From Bradyrhizobium vignae (GTDB lineage: Bacteria; Pseudomonadota; Alphaproteobacteria; Rhizobiales; Xanthobacteraceae), in the NCBI RefSeq assembly GCF_004114425.1, contig NZ_RDQF01000006.1, positions 62,001 through 126,000 on the forward strand: DNA of 64,000 bases, in the 5' to 3' direction. This document shows, one piece after another, positions 35,558 to 45,577 of this stretch (its first letter is position 1; each line of letters begins with the position of its first letter). The position numbers and the translations under genes are program-made. The notes beneath the pieces are model-generated. The model was not told where the DNA came from, did no database searches, and saw only the letters and a list, made by a program, of their open reading frames with translations.

Positions 35558-36934
35558 ATGGCCGCTAGCTCCCTTGCGAACCGACTGTTCTTGTCGGCGA
35601 CCGCTTGGCTCGTGGTGATCCTGGCCATCACCGGCGTGGTGCTGTCGTCGGTCTACAAGAACGCCACCGAGCGCGCCTTCGACCGTCGGCTCAATCTCTA
35701 TCTGCGCACCTTGATCGCCGAAGTCGCGACCCCGGACGAACCGCCGGACCGTCAGTTCCAGTCGCTTGGCGAGCCCCTGTTCGAGCTGCCGTTGTCCGGC
35801 TGGTACTGGCAGATCACCCGGACCGACACCGAGAAGCCGGAGGTGCGCTCCTCGCGCTCGCTCTGGGACAAGAAGCTGCCGAAGCTGGAGGAGCAGGGCG
35901 CCGAGCTCACCGCCGCCGGCATCCGCCTCGCTTATGTCGACGGGCCCGAAGGGCAGAATCTGCGCATGGTGGAACGGCCGGTCGATCTCGGTGCCGACGG
36001 CAAATTTCTCGTCAGCGTCGCAGGGGACGACACCGAGATCTTCGATGAGACGCGAAGCTTCGACTACTATCTCGGCGGCACCTTCACCGCGCTCGGCATC
36101 GTGCTGCTGCTCACGACCGTATTCCAGGTCCGCTTCGGCCTTGCACCGCTCAAGCGCATTTCGGAATCGATCGCCGACATCCGCTCTGGGCGGGCCGAAC
36201 GGCTCGAGGGGGAATTCCCGGTCGAGATCGCACCGCTGGCGCGCGAGACCAACGCGCTGATCGAGGCCAATCGCGAGATCGTCGAGCGCGCGCGCACCCA
36301 TGTCGGCAATCTCGCCCATGCGATCAAGACGCCGCTCTCGGTTATCGTCAACGAGGCCGGCGCCCACCCGTCTGATCCATTCGCTACCAAGGTGATGGAG
36401 CAGGCGGACGTCATGCGCGACCAAGTTGCCCATCATCTGGAGCGTGCACGCATTGCGGCGCGGGTCTCGGTGGTCGCGACCGTGACGGAGGTGGCGCCCG
36501 CCATCGAGGCGCTGCGGAGGACCATGGAGAAGATCCATCGCGACCGCGGCGTCGTGGTCGAGGCCAAGGCCGACCCATCCGCGAAGTTCCGGGGCGAGCG
36601 GCAGGATCTCGAGGAGATGGTCGGCAATCTCGTCGACAATGCCTGCAAATGGGCGGCCTCGCGCGTCTTCATCGAGGTTCTGGTCGAGACGCCGCACCAG
36701 GCCGGCGCCGGGCCGCGTTTGCGGATCATCGTCGATGACGACGGCCGCGGTCTGTCGGAAGCGGAGCGCGCCCAGGTCGCCCGGCGCGGCCAGCGGCTGG
36801 ACGAGTCCAAGCCCGGATCGGGCCTCGGCCTCTCGATCGTGACCGATCTCGCCGCGCTCTATGGCGGCGGCCTCTCCCTTGGCGCTGCGCCGATCGGGGG
36901 CTTGCGGGCGGTGCTGGTCCTGCCCGGAATATAG
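35558..36934 (+). CDS. feuQ: Sensor histidine kinase, FeuQ-like
   Basis: The 458-residue inner-membrane kinase has one membrane helix near residues 10-30 and a periplasmic sensor region (about 35-165). A second helix (about 170-190) and a HAMP-like linker come next. The dimerisation helix has the histidine in GNLAHAIKTPLSVIV, and the ATPase domain has LVDNACKWA, DDDGRGL and GSGLGLSIVTDLA. It pairs with the upstream FeuP-like regulator. FeuQ in Sinorhizobium is also controlled by a periplasmic lipoprotein (FeuN); no such gene is seen here. Confidence 0.85.
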   Translation: MAASSLANRLFLSATAWLVVILAITGVVLSSVYKNATERAFDRRLNLYLRTLIAEVATPDEPPDRQFQSLGEPLFELPLSGWYWQITRTDTEKPEVRSSRSLWDKKLPKLEEQGAELTAAGIRLAYVDGPEGQNLRMVERPVDLGADGKFLVSVAGDDTEIFDETRSFDYYLGGTFTALGIVLLLTTVFQVRFGLAPLKRISESIADIRSGRAERLEGEFPVEIAPLARETNALIEANREIVERARTHVGNLAHAIKTPLSVIVNEAGAHPSDPFATKVMEQADVMRDQVAHHLERARIAARVSVVATVTEVAPAIEALRRTMEKIHRDRGVVVEAKADPSAKFRGERQDLEEMVGNLVDNACKWAASRVFIEVLVETPHQAGAGPRLRIIVDDDGRGLSEAERAQVARRGQRLDESKPGSGLGLSIVTDLAALYGGGLSLGAAPIGGLRAVLVLPGI

Positions 36935-37097
36935 TCCTTTGTTCCAATGGGAGTTTTCGGCTCGGGCGCGCCCGATCCGCAAAGCCCATGAAGGCATTGG
37001 GGCGAACGTCCTCAACGGCTTCTTAAGGCGCGGCCTCCTATGATTGCGCCCGGACGCATCCCGTTGTCCGCCATTTTACCGTGCATTACCCGGGCGC

Positions 37098-38498
37098 ATG
37101 AGCCAGACATCGATCGAGCGGCTGAGGGAATATCTCGCGCAGCTCCCGCCGCAGTCGCAGGCGCTGCTGATGCGGGAGTTCGAGCGCGCCCTCGAGCGCG
37201 GCCAGGACACGGCGGTGGCAACCCTCGTGCTCGAGCAGCTGCGCAAGATCGTGCGCAAGACGGAAGCCGAGGAAGCCCCGCCGCCACGGACGGACGATCT
37301 GTCGCGGCTGTTGTTCCAAGTGGTGGAACCCTTCCTGGTCGAGCCGGGGACGCCGATCCGGGTCGGCCAGATCCGCCGCTCCTCGCTGCAGCCGATCTGG
37401 CAATGGCTCGGCCGTGACGGCGCTTCAGACAAGGTGAGCGAATTCGAGGCGGCGCTCGCCCGTATGCCGCCTGACGGTGCCGGGCAAATCGAGGCGCTGG
37501 CGCACAAGCTCCAGGCGGTAGCCACGGACGCGATCATGGAGCTGACGGGGCCGGGCGGCGGCGACAAGTCGCGGGCGCTCGCCCGTGTCGGTCCCCCCAA
37601 CGTGATCGAGGATCTCTATTCGATCGGTGCGGTGCTCCAGGTCCGGGACGCCATCGCGACGCTCAACGAGAAGCTGCCGCGCACCTTGCGGACCTTCGGC
37701 GATTCCCAGATCGCCTCGGTGACTTCGGCGCTCAACATTCCGGTGCTCCAGACGCCGCAGATGCTGCCTTTCGCCTTATCGGTCGTCGTGCAGCGGATGA
37801 CCGCGCCGTGGCAGATCATCCGCCTTGCCATCAAGATTGCCGCGTCGGACGACGAGATCCGCGTCGCGGCGACACCTTACGGCGTCGCCGTCACGATCGC
37901 CCTGCACGATCTGTCCTGCATTGCCGCGATCCTGCGCACGGACATCAAGCGCGGCCATTTCGACAATGTCGCCGCCAATCTCAAGACGCTGCACGACGGC
38001 GTGCGCGGCCTGCGCACCGAGCTCGACCTGCGCAACGATTCCGCCTGGGGCAAGCAGCTGACCTCGATCCGGGCCGACATCTCCAATGCGCTGCAATCCG
38101 AGATCGACAGCGTTCCCGGGCGCGTTCGCCGCATCCTGCGCCAGCGCCCCGAGAAGGACATTCCGCCGGGCGCGCGGATCGACGGCACCGAGGTCGAGGA
38201 AACCGTGGCGCTGATCGATTTCGTCGCGACCTGCCGCAACTATGCGAGCGAGCTTGCGATCAACGAGGTGACGCTGCGCACCTATTCCGACCTCCAGCAA
38301 TATGTGGAACGATCGACCGAGCAGCTGGTGCAGTCATTGCGCGCCGCCGATCACAAGGTCCGCGCCTATCGGCAGCAGCAGGTGCAGGCCGCGATTCGCT
38401 TCTGCCAAGTGCTGTTCGGAGACGATTACGCCTCGTTGATGAGCCGCGCGGCAGAAAACGCGCTCACAGGCGAGCGCAAATCGTCGCGCGCAGGCTGA
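37098..38498 (+). CDS. Conserved hypothetical alphaproteobacterial protein
   Basis: The 466-residue protein is soluble, largely helical and without a signal peptide. It contains VEPFLVEPGTPIRVGQIRRS near residue 80 and a central region with ALSVVVQRMTAPWQIIRLAI. I place the ATG at 37098 because the frame upstream overlaps the presumed leader. I recognise it as a conserved hypothetical of Rhizobiales but know no domain name. It follows feuQ after 163 bp and may be in the same transcript. Confidence 0.75.
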   Translation: MSQTSIERLREYLAQLPPQSQALLMREFERALERGQDTAVATLVLEQLRKIVRKTEAEEAPPPRTDDLSRLLFQVVEPFLVEPGTPIRVGQIRRSSLQPIWQWLGRDGASDKVSEFEAALARMPPDGAGQIEALAHKLQAVATDAIMELTGPGGGDKSRALARVGPPNVIEDLYSIGAVLQVRDAIATLNEKLPRTLRTFGDSQIASVTSALNIPVLQTPQMLPFALSVVVQRMTAPWQIIRLAIKIAASDDEIRVAATPYGVAVTIALHDLSCIAAILRTDIKRGHFDNVAANLKTLHDGVRGLRTELDLRNDSAWGKQLTSIRADISNALQSEIDSVPGRVRRILRQRPEKDIPPGARIDGTEVEETVALIDFVATCRNYASELAINEVTLRTYSDLQQYVERSTEQLVQSLRAADHKVRAYRQQQVQAAIRFCQVLFGDDYASLMSRAAENALTGERKSSRAG

Positions 38499-38597
38499 CC
38501 AGGTGCATACCTTCGCAATCACAATTTATGATTGACGGTGCCGTTGGCGCGCCGTACGGTCCCCGTGCAAGTCTGGGGAATTTCTATTTGTGGGCGC

Positions 38598-38867
38598 ATG
38601 AAACCCGTTATCAGCTCCATCGAAATTGAGAACCGCGTTGTCGTGGCCAAATATCAAAGGCTCATGGTTGGGGCCAAGGTGGTGCTGGTCGAGAAGGCAA
38701 GCGATCGGCAGCTGCCTGAGACAATCACGAGGGTTGCATCTCGGGTTCCCGTCGGAGCATTGCGCATCAGATTGCCCGATGCAATCAAGCCGGGAACATA
38801 CTTCCTGAAGGCCTTCAACGGGCACGGCGAGGACGCGGCGCAAAGTATCGACTTCGAGATCGGCTAA
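38598..38867 (+). CDS. Small hypothetical protein, Ig-like beta fold
   Basis: The 89-residue protein alternates hydrophobic strands (SSIEIENRVVVAKYQRLMVG, GALRIRLPDAIKPGTYFLKA) and ends ESIDFEIG-like. The pattern recalls small Ig-like or filamin-like beta sandwiches. The ATG at 38598 gives the most plausible N-terminus; an earlier start would add 22 residues. No family is recognised. Confidence 0.55.
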   Translation: MKPVISSIEIENRVVVAKYQRLMVGAKVVLVEKASDRQLPETITRVASRVPVGALRIRLPDAIKPGTYFLKAFNGHGEDAAQSIDFEIG

Positions 38868-38911
38868 GCCGTTGGATTTTCACCGCTTCGGGACCGCATG
38901 CGGTCGCGCCG

Positions 38912-38929
38912 AATTGACAATTGTCAATT
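38912..38929. promoter_or_regulatory. 18-bp perfect palindrome with FixK/FNR-type half-sites, upstream of ccmI
   Basis: AATTGACAATTGTCAATT is perfectly symmetric and contains TTGA-N6-TCAA, the FixK2/FNR box pattern. A possible -10 (TGTAAA, 38950-38955) is centred 32 bp from the palindrome centre, the geometry of class II activation at -41.5. A MarR-type repressor site is the main alternative reading. Confidence 0.6.
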
Positions 38930-38998
38930 GCCGCCTCGTCCGGCCGTGGTGTAAAGCCACCTATGGGCGCGGTTCGTGCGCCGCCGGAAGCTTGCCAG

Positions 38999-40105
38999 AT
39001 GACGCTATGGTTCGTGTTCGCGCTGATGACGGTCGCGGCGATTTTCGCCGTGCTCTGGCCGCTCGGCCGCACCAGCCGCGCGCAGGATCAGGGCAGCGAG
39101 GTTGCGGTCTACAAGGACCAGTTGGCCGAGATCGAGCGTGATCTCAGCGCAGGATTGATCTTGGCGCCGGAGGCCGAGGCCGCGCGTGTCGAGATCAGCC
39201 GCAGGCTGCTCGCGGCGGCTGCCAGCGAGCCCGCGACCGCGCCGACGTCGAGCCTCAAATGGCGCCGTGCGGCGGCCGTGCTGGCGTTCGCCGGCCTGCC
39301 GCTCGTTGCGGTCGGCGTCTATATGCCGCTCGGCTCACCCCGACTACAGGACTTTCCCCTCGCGCAGCGGGAGCGCGGGTCCGGCATGGCGCAGTCGCTC
39401 GAGAACCTCGTCGTGCAGGTCGAGCAGCATCTGGAGAAGAATCCGACCGAGGGGCGCGGCTGGAACGTGCTCGCGCCGGTTCTGAAGCGGCTGGGCCGCT
39501 TCGACGACGCCGTGCGCGCCTATCGCAACTCGCTCACCTACAATGGCGAGAGCGCAGAGCGCCGGTCCGATCTCGGTGAAGCGATCTCGGCTGCCGCCGG
39601 CGGCGTGGTGACCGTCGAGGCCAAGGCCGAATTCGAGCGAGCACGCGCGTTGAACGCCGACGATCCCAAGGCGAACTACTTCCTGGGCCTCGCCGCCGAG
39701 CAGGACGGCCGCAAGGACGATGCGGCCAATATGTGGCGCGCGCTGCTTGCGAAAGCGCCTGCGGATGCGCCGTGGCGTGCCCTGGTGCAGTCCTCGCTCG
39801 CGCGAGTCGGTGGCGGCGGCACGATGCCGGCCTTGTCCGACGAGACGATTGCTGCCTCCAAGGATATGGCCGAAGGCGATCGCAACGCGATGGTGCGCGG
39901 CATGGTCGATCGTCTGGCCACGCGGTTGAAGCAGAACGGTGATGATGTCGAGGGGTGGCTGCGTCTGGTGCGCGCCTATCTCGTGATGGGGGAGCGAGAC
40001 AAGGCGATGGGCGCCTCGGCTGATGCCCGGCAGGCGGTTGCCGGCGACACCGAGCGGCTGCGCCAGCTCAACGAAGGCCTGAGGACTCTCGGGCTCGGCG
40101 GATGA
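38999..40105 (+). CDS. ccmI: Cytochrome c maturation protein CcmI (CycH)
   Basis: CcmI presents apocytochrome c to the heme ligation complex at the periplasmic face of the inner membrane. The 368-residue protein has an N-terminal helix ([20 protein letters not shown]), a cytoplasmic coiled coil ([17 protein letters not shown]), a second helix near residue 95 and then periplasmic TPR units. It starts the ccmI-E-F-H operon, 70 bp downstream of a FixK-like palindrome. In Bradyrhizobium the gene is called cycH. Confidence 0.92.
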   Translation: MTLWFVFALMTVAAIFAVLWPLGRTSRAQDQGSEVAVYKDQLAEIERDLSAGLILAPEAEAARVEISRRLLAAAASEPATAPTSSLKWRRAAAVLAFAGLPLVAVGVYMPLGSPRLQDFPLAQRERGSGMAQSLENLVVQVEQHLEKNPTEGRGWNVLAPVLKRLGRFDDAVRAYRNSLTYNGESAERRSDLGEAISAAAGGVVTVEAKAEFERARALNADDPKANYFLGLAAEQDGRKDDAANMWRALLAKAPADAPWRALVQSSLARVGGGGTMPALSDETIAASKDMAEGDRNAMVRGMVDRLATRLKQNGDDVEGWLRLVRAYLVMGERDKAMGASADARQAVAGDTERLRQLNEGLRTLGLGG

Positions 40106-40142
40106 CGAATGCACGACGAGAGATGCGGAGAACGGATACGCC

Positions 40143-40652
40143 ATGACGCGCAAGCAGCGACGTATGACCATCATCGGCGGCTCGCTCGCCGTGCTCGCGC
40201 TCGCGGCCGCGCTGGTGCTCAACGCGCTTCGCGACTCCATCGTGTTCTTCTCGACGCCGAGCATGGTCGCTGAGAAACATATCGAACCGGGCAAGCGGTT
40301 TCGCCTCGGCGGCTTGGTGCAGCCCGGCTCGCTCCAGCGCAGCGACAATCTCGCGGTGACGTTCGAGGTCGCCGACGGCAACGCCAAGCTGCCGGTCGCC
40401 TACAAGGGCATCCTGCCCGACCTGTTCCGCGAAGGGCAGGGCGTGGTCGCCGAAGGCGCGCTCGACGCCAATGGCGTGTTCAAGGCCGATACCGTGCTGG
40501 CCAAGCACGACGAGACCTACATGCCCAAGGACCTCGCCGATGCCCTGAAGAAGCAGGGGCACTGGAAGGACGATTACGGCCCCCAAGCTTCTGGTGCCGC
40601 CAAACCTGCGGCGACGACCGCGCAGGGCAATCCGCAGGGAGCGGTGCGGTGA
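40143..40652 (+). CDS. ccmE: Cytochrome c maturation heme chaperone CcmE (CycJ)
   Basis: CcmE carries heme covalently on a histidine in the periplasm and delivers it to CcmF. The 169-residue protein has a membrane anchor (residues 9-28), a beta-barrel domain with [11 protein letters not shown] and the heme-binding motif HDETYMP near residue 122. The C-terminal tail is Ala/Lys rich. The stop overlaps the ccmF start (GTGA). It is cycJ in rhizobia. Confidence 0.95.
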   Translation: MTRKQRRMTIIGGSLAVLALAAALVLNALRDSIVFFSTPSMVAEKHIEPGKRFRLGGLVQPGSLQRSDNLAVTFEVADGNAKLPVAYKGILPDLFREGQGVVAEGALDANGVFKADTVLAKHDETYMPKDLADALKKQGHWKDDYGPQASGAAKPAATTAQGNPQGAVR

Positions 40653-42628
40653 TCGCCGAATCCGGACATTACGCGCTGGTGCTGGCGCTGGGGCTCGCAC
40701 TGATCCAGTCCATCGTGCCCCTGGTCGGCGCGCGCCTGCGCGATGCTGCCCTGATGAACGTGGCGCGCTCAACGGCGCTGGCGCAGCTCCTGTTCGTCGG
40801 TGTGTCGTTCGTTGCGCTCGTGATGCTGCACGTGAATTCGGATTTCTCCGTCGCCAACGTCTACGAGAACTCCCACTCGATGAAGCCGCTGCTCTACAAG
40901 ATCACCGGCGTGTGGGGGAACCATGAAGGCTCGATGCTGCTGTGGGTGTCGATCCTCGCGCTGTTCGGCGGATTGGTCGCGAGCTTCGGCAACAATCTGC
41001 CGCTGTCGCTGCGCGCGCATGTGCTGGCCGTGCAGGCCTGGATCGCCAGCGCGTTCTATCTCTTCATCCTGATGACCTCGAATCCGTTCCTGCGCATCGT
41101 CAATCCGCCGATCGAGGGGCGCGATCTCAATCCCGTGCTCCAGGATATCGGCCTCGCCGTGCATCCGCCGATGCTCTATCTCGGCTATGTCGGTTTCTCG
41201 ATCTCGTTCTCCTTCGCCGTCGCGGCATTGATGGAGGGCCGGATCGATGCGGCCTGGGCGCGCTGGGTGCGGCCCTGGACGCTGGTTGCCTGGATCTTCC
41301 TGACGCTCGGCATCGCCATGGGCTCGTACTGGGCCTATTACGAGCTCGGCTGGGGCGGCTGGTGGTTCTGGGATCCGGTCGAGAACGCCTCGCTGATGCC
41401 CTGGCTCGCCGGCACCGCGCTGCTGCATTCGGCACTGGTGATGGAGAAACGCAATGCGCTGAAGGTCTGGACCATCCTGCTCTCGATCCTGACCTTCTCG
41501 CTGTCGCTGCTCGGCACCTTCCTGGTTCGCTCGGGCGTCATCACCTCGGTGCACGCCTTCGCCACCGATCCGACCCGCGGCGTGTTCATTCTGCTGATCC
41601 TGTGCCTGTTCATCGGCGGCAGCCTGTCGCTGTTCGCGGGCCGCGCAACGTCGCTGAAGCAGGGCGGGCTGTTCGCGCCGATCTCGCGCGAGGGCGCGCT
41701 GGTGCTGAACAATTTGCTGCTCACAGTGGCTTGCGCGGTCGTGCTGTTCGGCACGCTCTATCCGCTGGCGATGGAGATGCTCGCCGATTTCAAGATGTCG
41801 GTCGGCGCACCCTTCTATAACCTCACCTTCGCGCCGCTGTTTGCCCTGTTGCTGCTCGCGGTGCCGTTCGGGCCGATGCTGGCGTGGAAGCGCGGCGATC
41901 TGCTGGGCGTGACGCAGCGTCTGCTCGCTGCAGGTGTTGCCGGGCTCGTCGTGGTTGCCATCACCTGGGCCTGGGTGCGGGGCGGCAGCGCGCTGGCGCC
42001 GCTCGCGATCGGGCTCGGCGTTTTCGTCATCGCCGGCGCCGTCACCGACCTCGTCGAACGGACTGGGCTGGTTCGTCTGCCGTTCGCAACGGTGCTGCAC
42101 CGGGCGCGCGGCCTGCCGCGGTCAGCCTGGGGCACGGCATTTGCGCATGCCGGCCTCGGCGTCGCGCTGATCGGAATCGTCTGCGAGACCACCTGGAACA
42201 GCGAATATATCGCGACGATGAAGCCGAACGACGTCGCCCATGTCGCCGGCTATGACCTGAAGCTCGACGGGCTGTTCCAACGCCAGGGCCCGAACTACCG
42301 CGAGATGATCGCCGAGTTCAATGTCAGCCGCGAGGGCGAAGCCATCAGAGTCATGACGCCGTCCAAGCGCAGCTTCACCACCCGCGGCTCTTCGACCACC
42401 GAGGCCGCATTGCTGACGCGCGGCGCGAGCCAGCTCTACATTTCGCTCGGCGACGCCACGGAAGGCGCCATCGCCGTGCGCATCTATTACAAGCCGTTGG
42501 TCCTCCTGATCTGGTGGGGGCCGGTGCTGATGGCGTTTGGCGGCGTGCTCTCGCTCTCCGACCGCCGCCTGCGGGTCGGCGCGCCGAAGCCGGCGCGGGC
42601 CAAGCAGCGCCTCCAGCCGGCGGAGTGA
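40649..42628 (+). CDS. ccmF: Cytochrome c maturation heme lyase subunit CcmF (CycK)
   Basis: CcmF is the polytopic inner-membrane protein that ligates heme to apocytochrome c. The 659-residue protein has about 15 membrane helices. The tryptophan-rich WWD heme-handling motif is in [19 protein letters not shown], and [18 protein letters not shown] is a further signature. A GTG start overlaps ccmE and the next gene starts 5 bp after its stop. It is cycK in rhizobia. Confidence 0.96.
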   Translation: MIAESGHYALVLALGLALIQSIVPLVGARLRDAALMNVARSTALAQLLFVGVSFVALVMLHVNSDFSVANVYENSHSMKPLLYKITGVWGNHEGSMLLWVSILALFGGLVASFGNNLPLSLRAHVLAVQAWIASAFYLFILMTSNPFLRIVNPPIEGRDLNPVLQDIGLAVHPPMLYLGYVGFSISFSFAVAALMEGRIDAAWARWVRPWTLVAWIFLTLGIAMGSYWAYYELGWGGWWFWDPVENASLMPWLAGTALLHSALVMEKRNALKVWTILLSILTFSLSLLGTFLVRSGVITSVHAFATDPTRGVFILLILCLFIGGSLSLFAGRATSLKQGGLFAPISREGALVLNNLLLTVACAVVLFGTLYPLAMEMLADFKMSVGAPFYNLTFAPLFALLLLAVPFGPMLAWKRGDLLGVTQRLLAAGVAGLVVVAITWAWVRGGSALAPLAIGLGVFVIAGAVTDLVERTGLVRLPFATVLHRARGLPRSAWGTAFAHAGLGVALIGIVCETTWNSEYIATMKPNDVAHVAGYDLKLDGLFQRQGPNYREMIAEFNVSREGEAIRVMTPSKRSFTTRGSSTTEAALLTRGASQLYISLGDATEGAIAVRIYYKPLVLLIWWGPVLMAFGGVLSLSDRRLRVGAPKPARAKQRLQPAE

Positions 42629-42632
42629 TCCG

Positions 42633-43115
42633 ATGCGCCGGATGATGACCGCGCTCATCGCCTTGATGCTGCTGGCTTCACCAGCGGCCCACGCTGTCCA
42701 GCCCGACGAGATCATGTCGGACCCGGCCAAGGAATCGCGCGCGCGCGAGTTGTCGCGCGAGCTTCGCTGCATGGTCTGCCAGAACCAGTCGATCGACGAT
42801 TCCGATGCGCCGCTGGCACGCGATTTGCGGCTTCTGGTGCGCGAGCGCATTGCGGCCGGCGACAGCAATTCGCAGGTGCTCGATTTCCTGGTGGCGCGCT
42901 ACGGCGAGTTCGTGCTGCTGAAGCCGCGCTTCGAACGGCAGACCCTGCTGCTGTGGCTGCTCGGGCCGGCGCTGCTGATCGGCGGCGGCCTGGCGCTGTG
43001 GCTGCAAATCCGCCGGCGTTCGCGGAGTGGTGCCGACGTACCGGCCCCGCCGCTCACGCCTGAGGAAGAAGCGCGGCTTGCAGCATTGATGTCGGACGAA
43101 GCCAGGCCGTCGTAG
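42633..43115 (+). CDS. ccmH: Cytochrome c maturation thiol oxidoreductase CcmH (CycL)
   Basis: CcmH reduces the heme-binding cysteines of apocytochrome c. The 160-residue protein has a signal peptide (residues 1-23), the active-site motif LRCMVCQNQSI and a C-terminal membrane helix (LLLWLLGPALLIGGGLALWL). It closes the ccmIEFH operon; ccmABCDG are not in the window, as in other rhizobia where they lie elsewhere. It is cycL in Bradyrhizobium. Confidence 0.95.
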   Translation: MRRMMTALIALMLLASPAAHAVQPDEIMSDPAKESRARELSRELRCMVCQNQSIDDSDAPLARDLRLLVRERIAAGDSNSQVLDFLVARYGEFVLLKPRFERQTLLLWLLGPALLIGGGLALWLQIRRRSRSGADVPAPPLTPEEEARLAALMSDEARPS

Positions 43116-43183
43116 CTGCGCAGTGATACGTAGGCCGGCCGTCGCCCGCGTGTTTCATCCTATGCTGACCTTCGTCTGGAAGC

Positions 43184-43504
43184 TTGTCGCGAGATTTGAT
43201 TCCAGACTCTGAGTCCCCCGACGTTCGCGAAGAGCAATCTGACGATCCGCTTCCTGGTCGGCGTGTCGCTGCATTATTGTTCCTGCTGGGCATCGGCGGC
43301 GGCACCGGTTTCATCGCGGTGCTCTATGATGCCGCGCGCGGCACCCTCGACGTCTTCAACCGTATCGTCCAGATCACCTCGACCTTCGCGGAGACCGGCC
43401 GCATGGCCGCCGAGGCGCGGGATTCGGCGGTCGACCTGTCGCAGCAGGCCGAGACCTTGAAGCGCGAAGTCGACGCGTTCATCGTCAGCGTCAGGGCGAG
43501 CTGA
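43184..43504 (+). CDS. Small membrane protein with coiled-coil tail
   Basis: The protein of up to 106 residues has one helix (VAALLFLLGIGGGTGFIAVL) then a helical tail ARDSAVDLSQQAETLKREVD like chemoreceptor or t-SNARE coiled coils. The start is uncertain: the frame opens with TTG codons (43184 or 43196) and no ATG fits. It lies between ccmH and degP. Function is unknown. Confidence 0.5.
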   Translation: MSRDLIPDSESPDVREEQSDDPLPGRRVAALLFLLGIGGGTGFIAVLYDAARGTLDVFNRIVQITSTFAETGRMAAEARDSAVDLSQQAETLKREVDAFIVSVRAS

Positions 43505-43507
43505 GCG

Positions 43508-43574
43508 CCAAAAATCGCGCTTCCGCTTTGGTTACGGGAACTCGATTAAGTTCCTGTAAGACCACGATTTTTGG
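43508..43574. promoter_or_regulatory. Nested inverted repeats in the degP leader
   Basis: CCAAAAATCG (43508-43517) pairs with CGATTTTTGG (43565-43574). Inside, GGAACT (43537-43542) pairs with AGTTCC (43549-43554). The region is about 150-220 bp before degP. It could be a terminator for the small gene just upstream, an operator or a leader RNA fold. Confidence 0.45.
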
Positions 43575-43725
43575 CCTGTGCTAAACTGCCGCATCTGTCT
43601 CGTCCCTTCATTACAAAAGTTTAACCCCGCCGCCAGCGCACGGTAAGGCGGGAATCCCCATCTTCAAGTCCGCAAGGTGCTGGGATCCGGCACCAAAAGG
43701 AATTCAAGGCCCTGGAGATTTCTGC

Positions 43726-45303
43726 ATGACCGATCGTATCGACCTCTCGAACCTTCCGTCGTACCGGCCGCCGCGCCGGTCGGTGTTTTCCGCGCGCAAG
43801 CTGGCGCTGATGGCTTCGGTCGTCGCCGGTCTCGGCGCGGCCGTCTATGGCTTCAGCCCATCGACCTCGCCGGCCGACCTGTTCTCCAGCCCGGCGCATG
43901 CGCAGGTCAACAACGAGGTCCGAAAGGTCGAGCGTCCGATCGGTTTCGCCGACATTGTCGAGCGCGTGAAGCCGTCCGTGATCTCGGTGAAGGTCAACAT
44001 CAAGGAGAAGACCGCGAGCAACGATGACGGTGATGATTCCTCCTCGCCGTTCCAGCCGGGCTCGCCGATGGAGCGCTTCTTCCGCCGCTTCGGCGGTCCC
44101 GATGGTTTTCCGGGCCTGAAGGGCGGCCGCGGCCGCGTCGTGCAGGGCCAGGGCTCCGGCTTCTTCATCTCCGCTGACGGCTATGCCGTCACCAACAACC
44201 ATGTGGTCGACGGCGCCGACAAGGTCGAGGTCACCACCGATGACGGCAAGACCTACACCGCCAAGGTCATCGGCACCGACCAGCGCACCGACCTCGCTCT
44301 GATCAAGGTCGAGGGCAGCTCCAACTTCCCATTCGCCAAGCTTGCCGACGGCAAGCCGCGGATCGGCGACTGGGTGCTCGCGGTCGGCAATCCCTTCGGT
44401 CTCGGCGGCACCGTGACGGCGGGCATCGTTTCGGCCAGCGGCCGCGACCTCGGCAATGGTCCCTATGACGATTTCATCCAGATCGACGCGCCCGTGAACA
44501 AGGGCAACTCCGGCGGTCCGGCCTTCAACACCGATGGTGAAGTGATGGGCGTCAACACCGCGATCTACTCGCCCTCCGGCGGCAGCGTGGGCATCGCGTT
44601 CTCGATCCCCGCCAACACGGTGAAGAGCGTCGTCGCCCAGCTCAAGGAGAAGGGCTCGGTCAGCCGCGGCTGGATCGGCGTGCAGATCCAGCCCGTGACG
44701 TCCGATATCGCCGACAGCCTCGGCATGAAGAAGGCTGAGGGCGCCCTGGTGGCGGAGCCGCAGGCGAGCGGTCCGGCCGCCAAGGCCGGCATCGAGTCCG
44801 GCGACGTGATCACCGCGGTCAACGGCGAGACCGTCAAGGACGCCCGTGAGCTTGCCCGCACCATCGGTGGCATGGCGCCCGGCGCCTCCGTGAAGCTCAA
44901 CGTGCTGCACAAGGGCCAGGATAAGGTCGTGAACCTCACCCTTGGCCAGTTGCCGAACGCGGTCGAGGCCAAGGCCGATACCGATAATGACAGCGGCAAG
45001 GGTGCCAGCAAGGGCACCGACGTGCCCAAGCTCGGCATGACCGTTGCGCCCGCAAATTCCGTTGCCGGCGCCGGCAAGGAAGGCGTCGTCGTCACCGAAG
45101 TCGATCCGAAGAGCGCCGCGGCCGAGCGCGGCTTCAAGGAAGGCGATGTGATTCTCGAAGTCGGTGGCAAGAGCGTTGCCACCGCGGGCGAGGTCCGCGA
45201 CGCCATCAACGCGGCGCGGACCGACAACAAGAACAGCGTCCTGATGCGCGTGAAGAGCGGCGGCCAGTCGCGCTTCGTCGCCGTGCCCATCGCCAAGGGC
45301 TGA
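43726..45303 (+). CDS. degP: Periplasmic serine protease, DegP/HtrA (Do) family
   Basis: This protease/chaperone degrades or refolds misfolded periplasmic proteins. The 525-residue protein has an N-terminal membrane or signal segment (residues 24-43, AHAQ near 60). The trypsin-like domain has the triad His159 (TNNHVVDG), Asp189 (RTDLALIKV) and Ser262 (GNSGGPAFN). Two PDZ domains follow (about 290-385 and 425-520). It is followed by a strong terminator and then a two-component regulator gene; in alphaproteobacteria degP often lies beside such a pair, which may control envelope stress. Confidence 0.94.
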   Translation: MTDRIDLSNLPSYRPPRRSVFSARKLALMASVVAGLGAAVYGFSPSTSPADLFSSPAHAQVNNEVRKVERPIGFADIVERVKPSVISVKVNIKEKTASNDDGDDSSSPFQPGSPMERFFRRFGGPDGFPGLKGGRGRVVQGQGSGFFISADGYAVTNNHVVDGADKVEVTTDDGKTYTAKVIGTDQRTDLALIKVEGSSNFPFAKLADGKPRIGDWVLAVGNPFGLGGTVTAGIVSASGRDLGNGPYDDFIQIDAPVNKGNSGGPAFNTDGEVMGVNTAIYSPSGGSVGIAFSIPANTVKSVVAQLKEKGSVSRGWIGVQIQPVTSDIADSLGMKKAEGALVAEPQASGPAAKAGIESGDVITAVNGETVKDARELARTIGGMAPGASVKLNVLHKGQDKVVNLTLGQLPNAVEAKADTDNDSGKGASKGTDVPKLGMTVAPANSVAGAGKEGVVVTEVDPKSAAAERGFKEGDVILEVGGKSVATAGEVRDAINAARTDNKNSVLMRVKSGGQSRFVAVPIAKG

Positions 45304-45444
45304 GCCTTCTGGAGGTCTACGAGATGAAGGGCATCGCCGGCATCAGTCGCCCCCGCCGCCGGTGCCCTTCGGGGAAGCAGCGCAACGTTTGCTTCCCTCA
45401 TCTACCTTCCGGTGGAATTACGCCCCCCTCCGTCGGAAGGCCTA

Positions 45445-45483
45445 GGGCGGTGAGGTCCCCCCAGCTTCACCGCCCGCCTTTTT
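45445..45483 (+). terminator. Intrinsic terminator after degP
   Basis: GGGCGGTGA (45445-45453) pairs perfectly with TCACCGCCC (45467-45475), then GCC and a TTTTT run. It lies about 140 bp past the degP stop and 95 bp before the response regulator start, so degP is its own transcription unit. Confidence 0.8.
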
Positions 45484-45577
45484 CCCGCTTCGAGACTCCC
45501 CCGCTCGGCTTGCATGCGATTGCCGCTCGCGCCATGTTTAGAGAAGGTTGACCTCCTTGACCGCCGCTGAACGCACG

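Noticed and set aside
42814..42829. A near-consensus sigma-54 promoter (TGGCACG, then TTGCG)
   Set aside because: It lies inside the ccmH coding sequence where the codons explain it, with no suitable gene start close downstream.
45324..45551. 75-codon frame after degP
   Set aside because: It runs through the intrinsic terminator and has no credible start or family.
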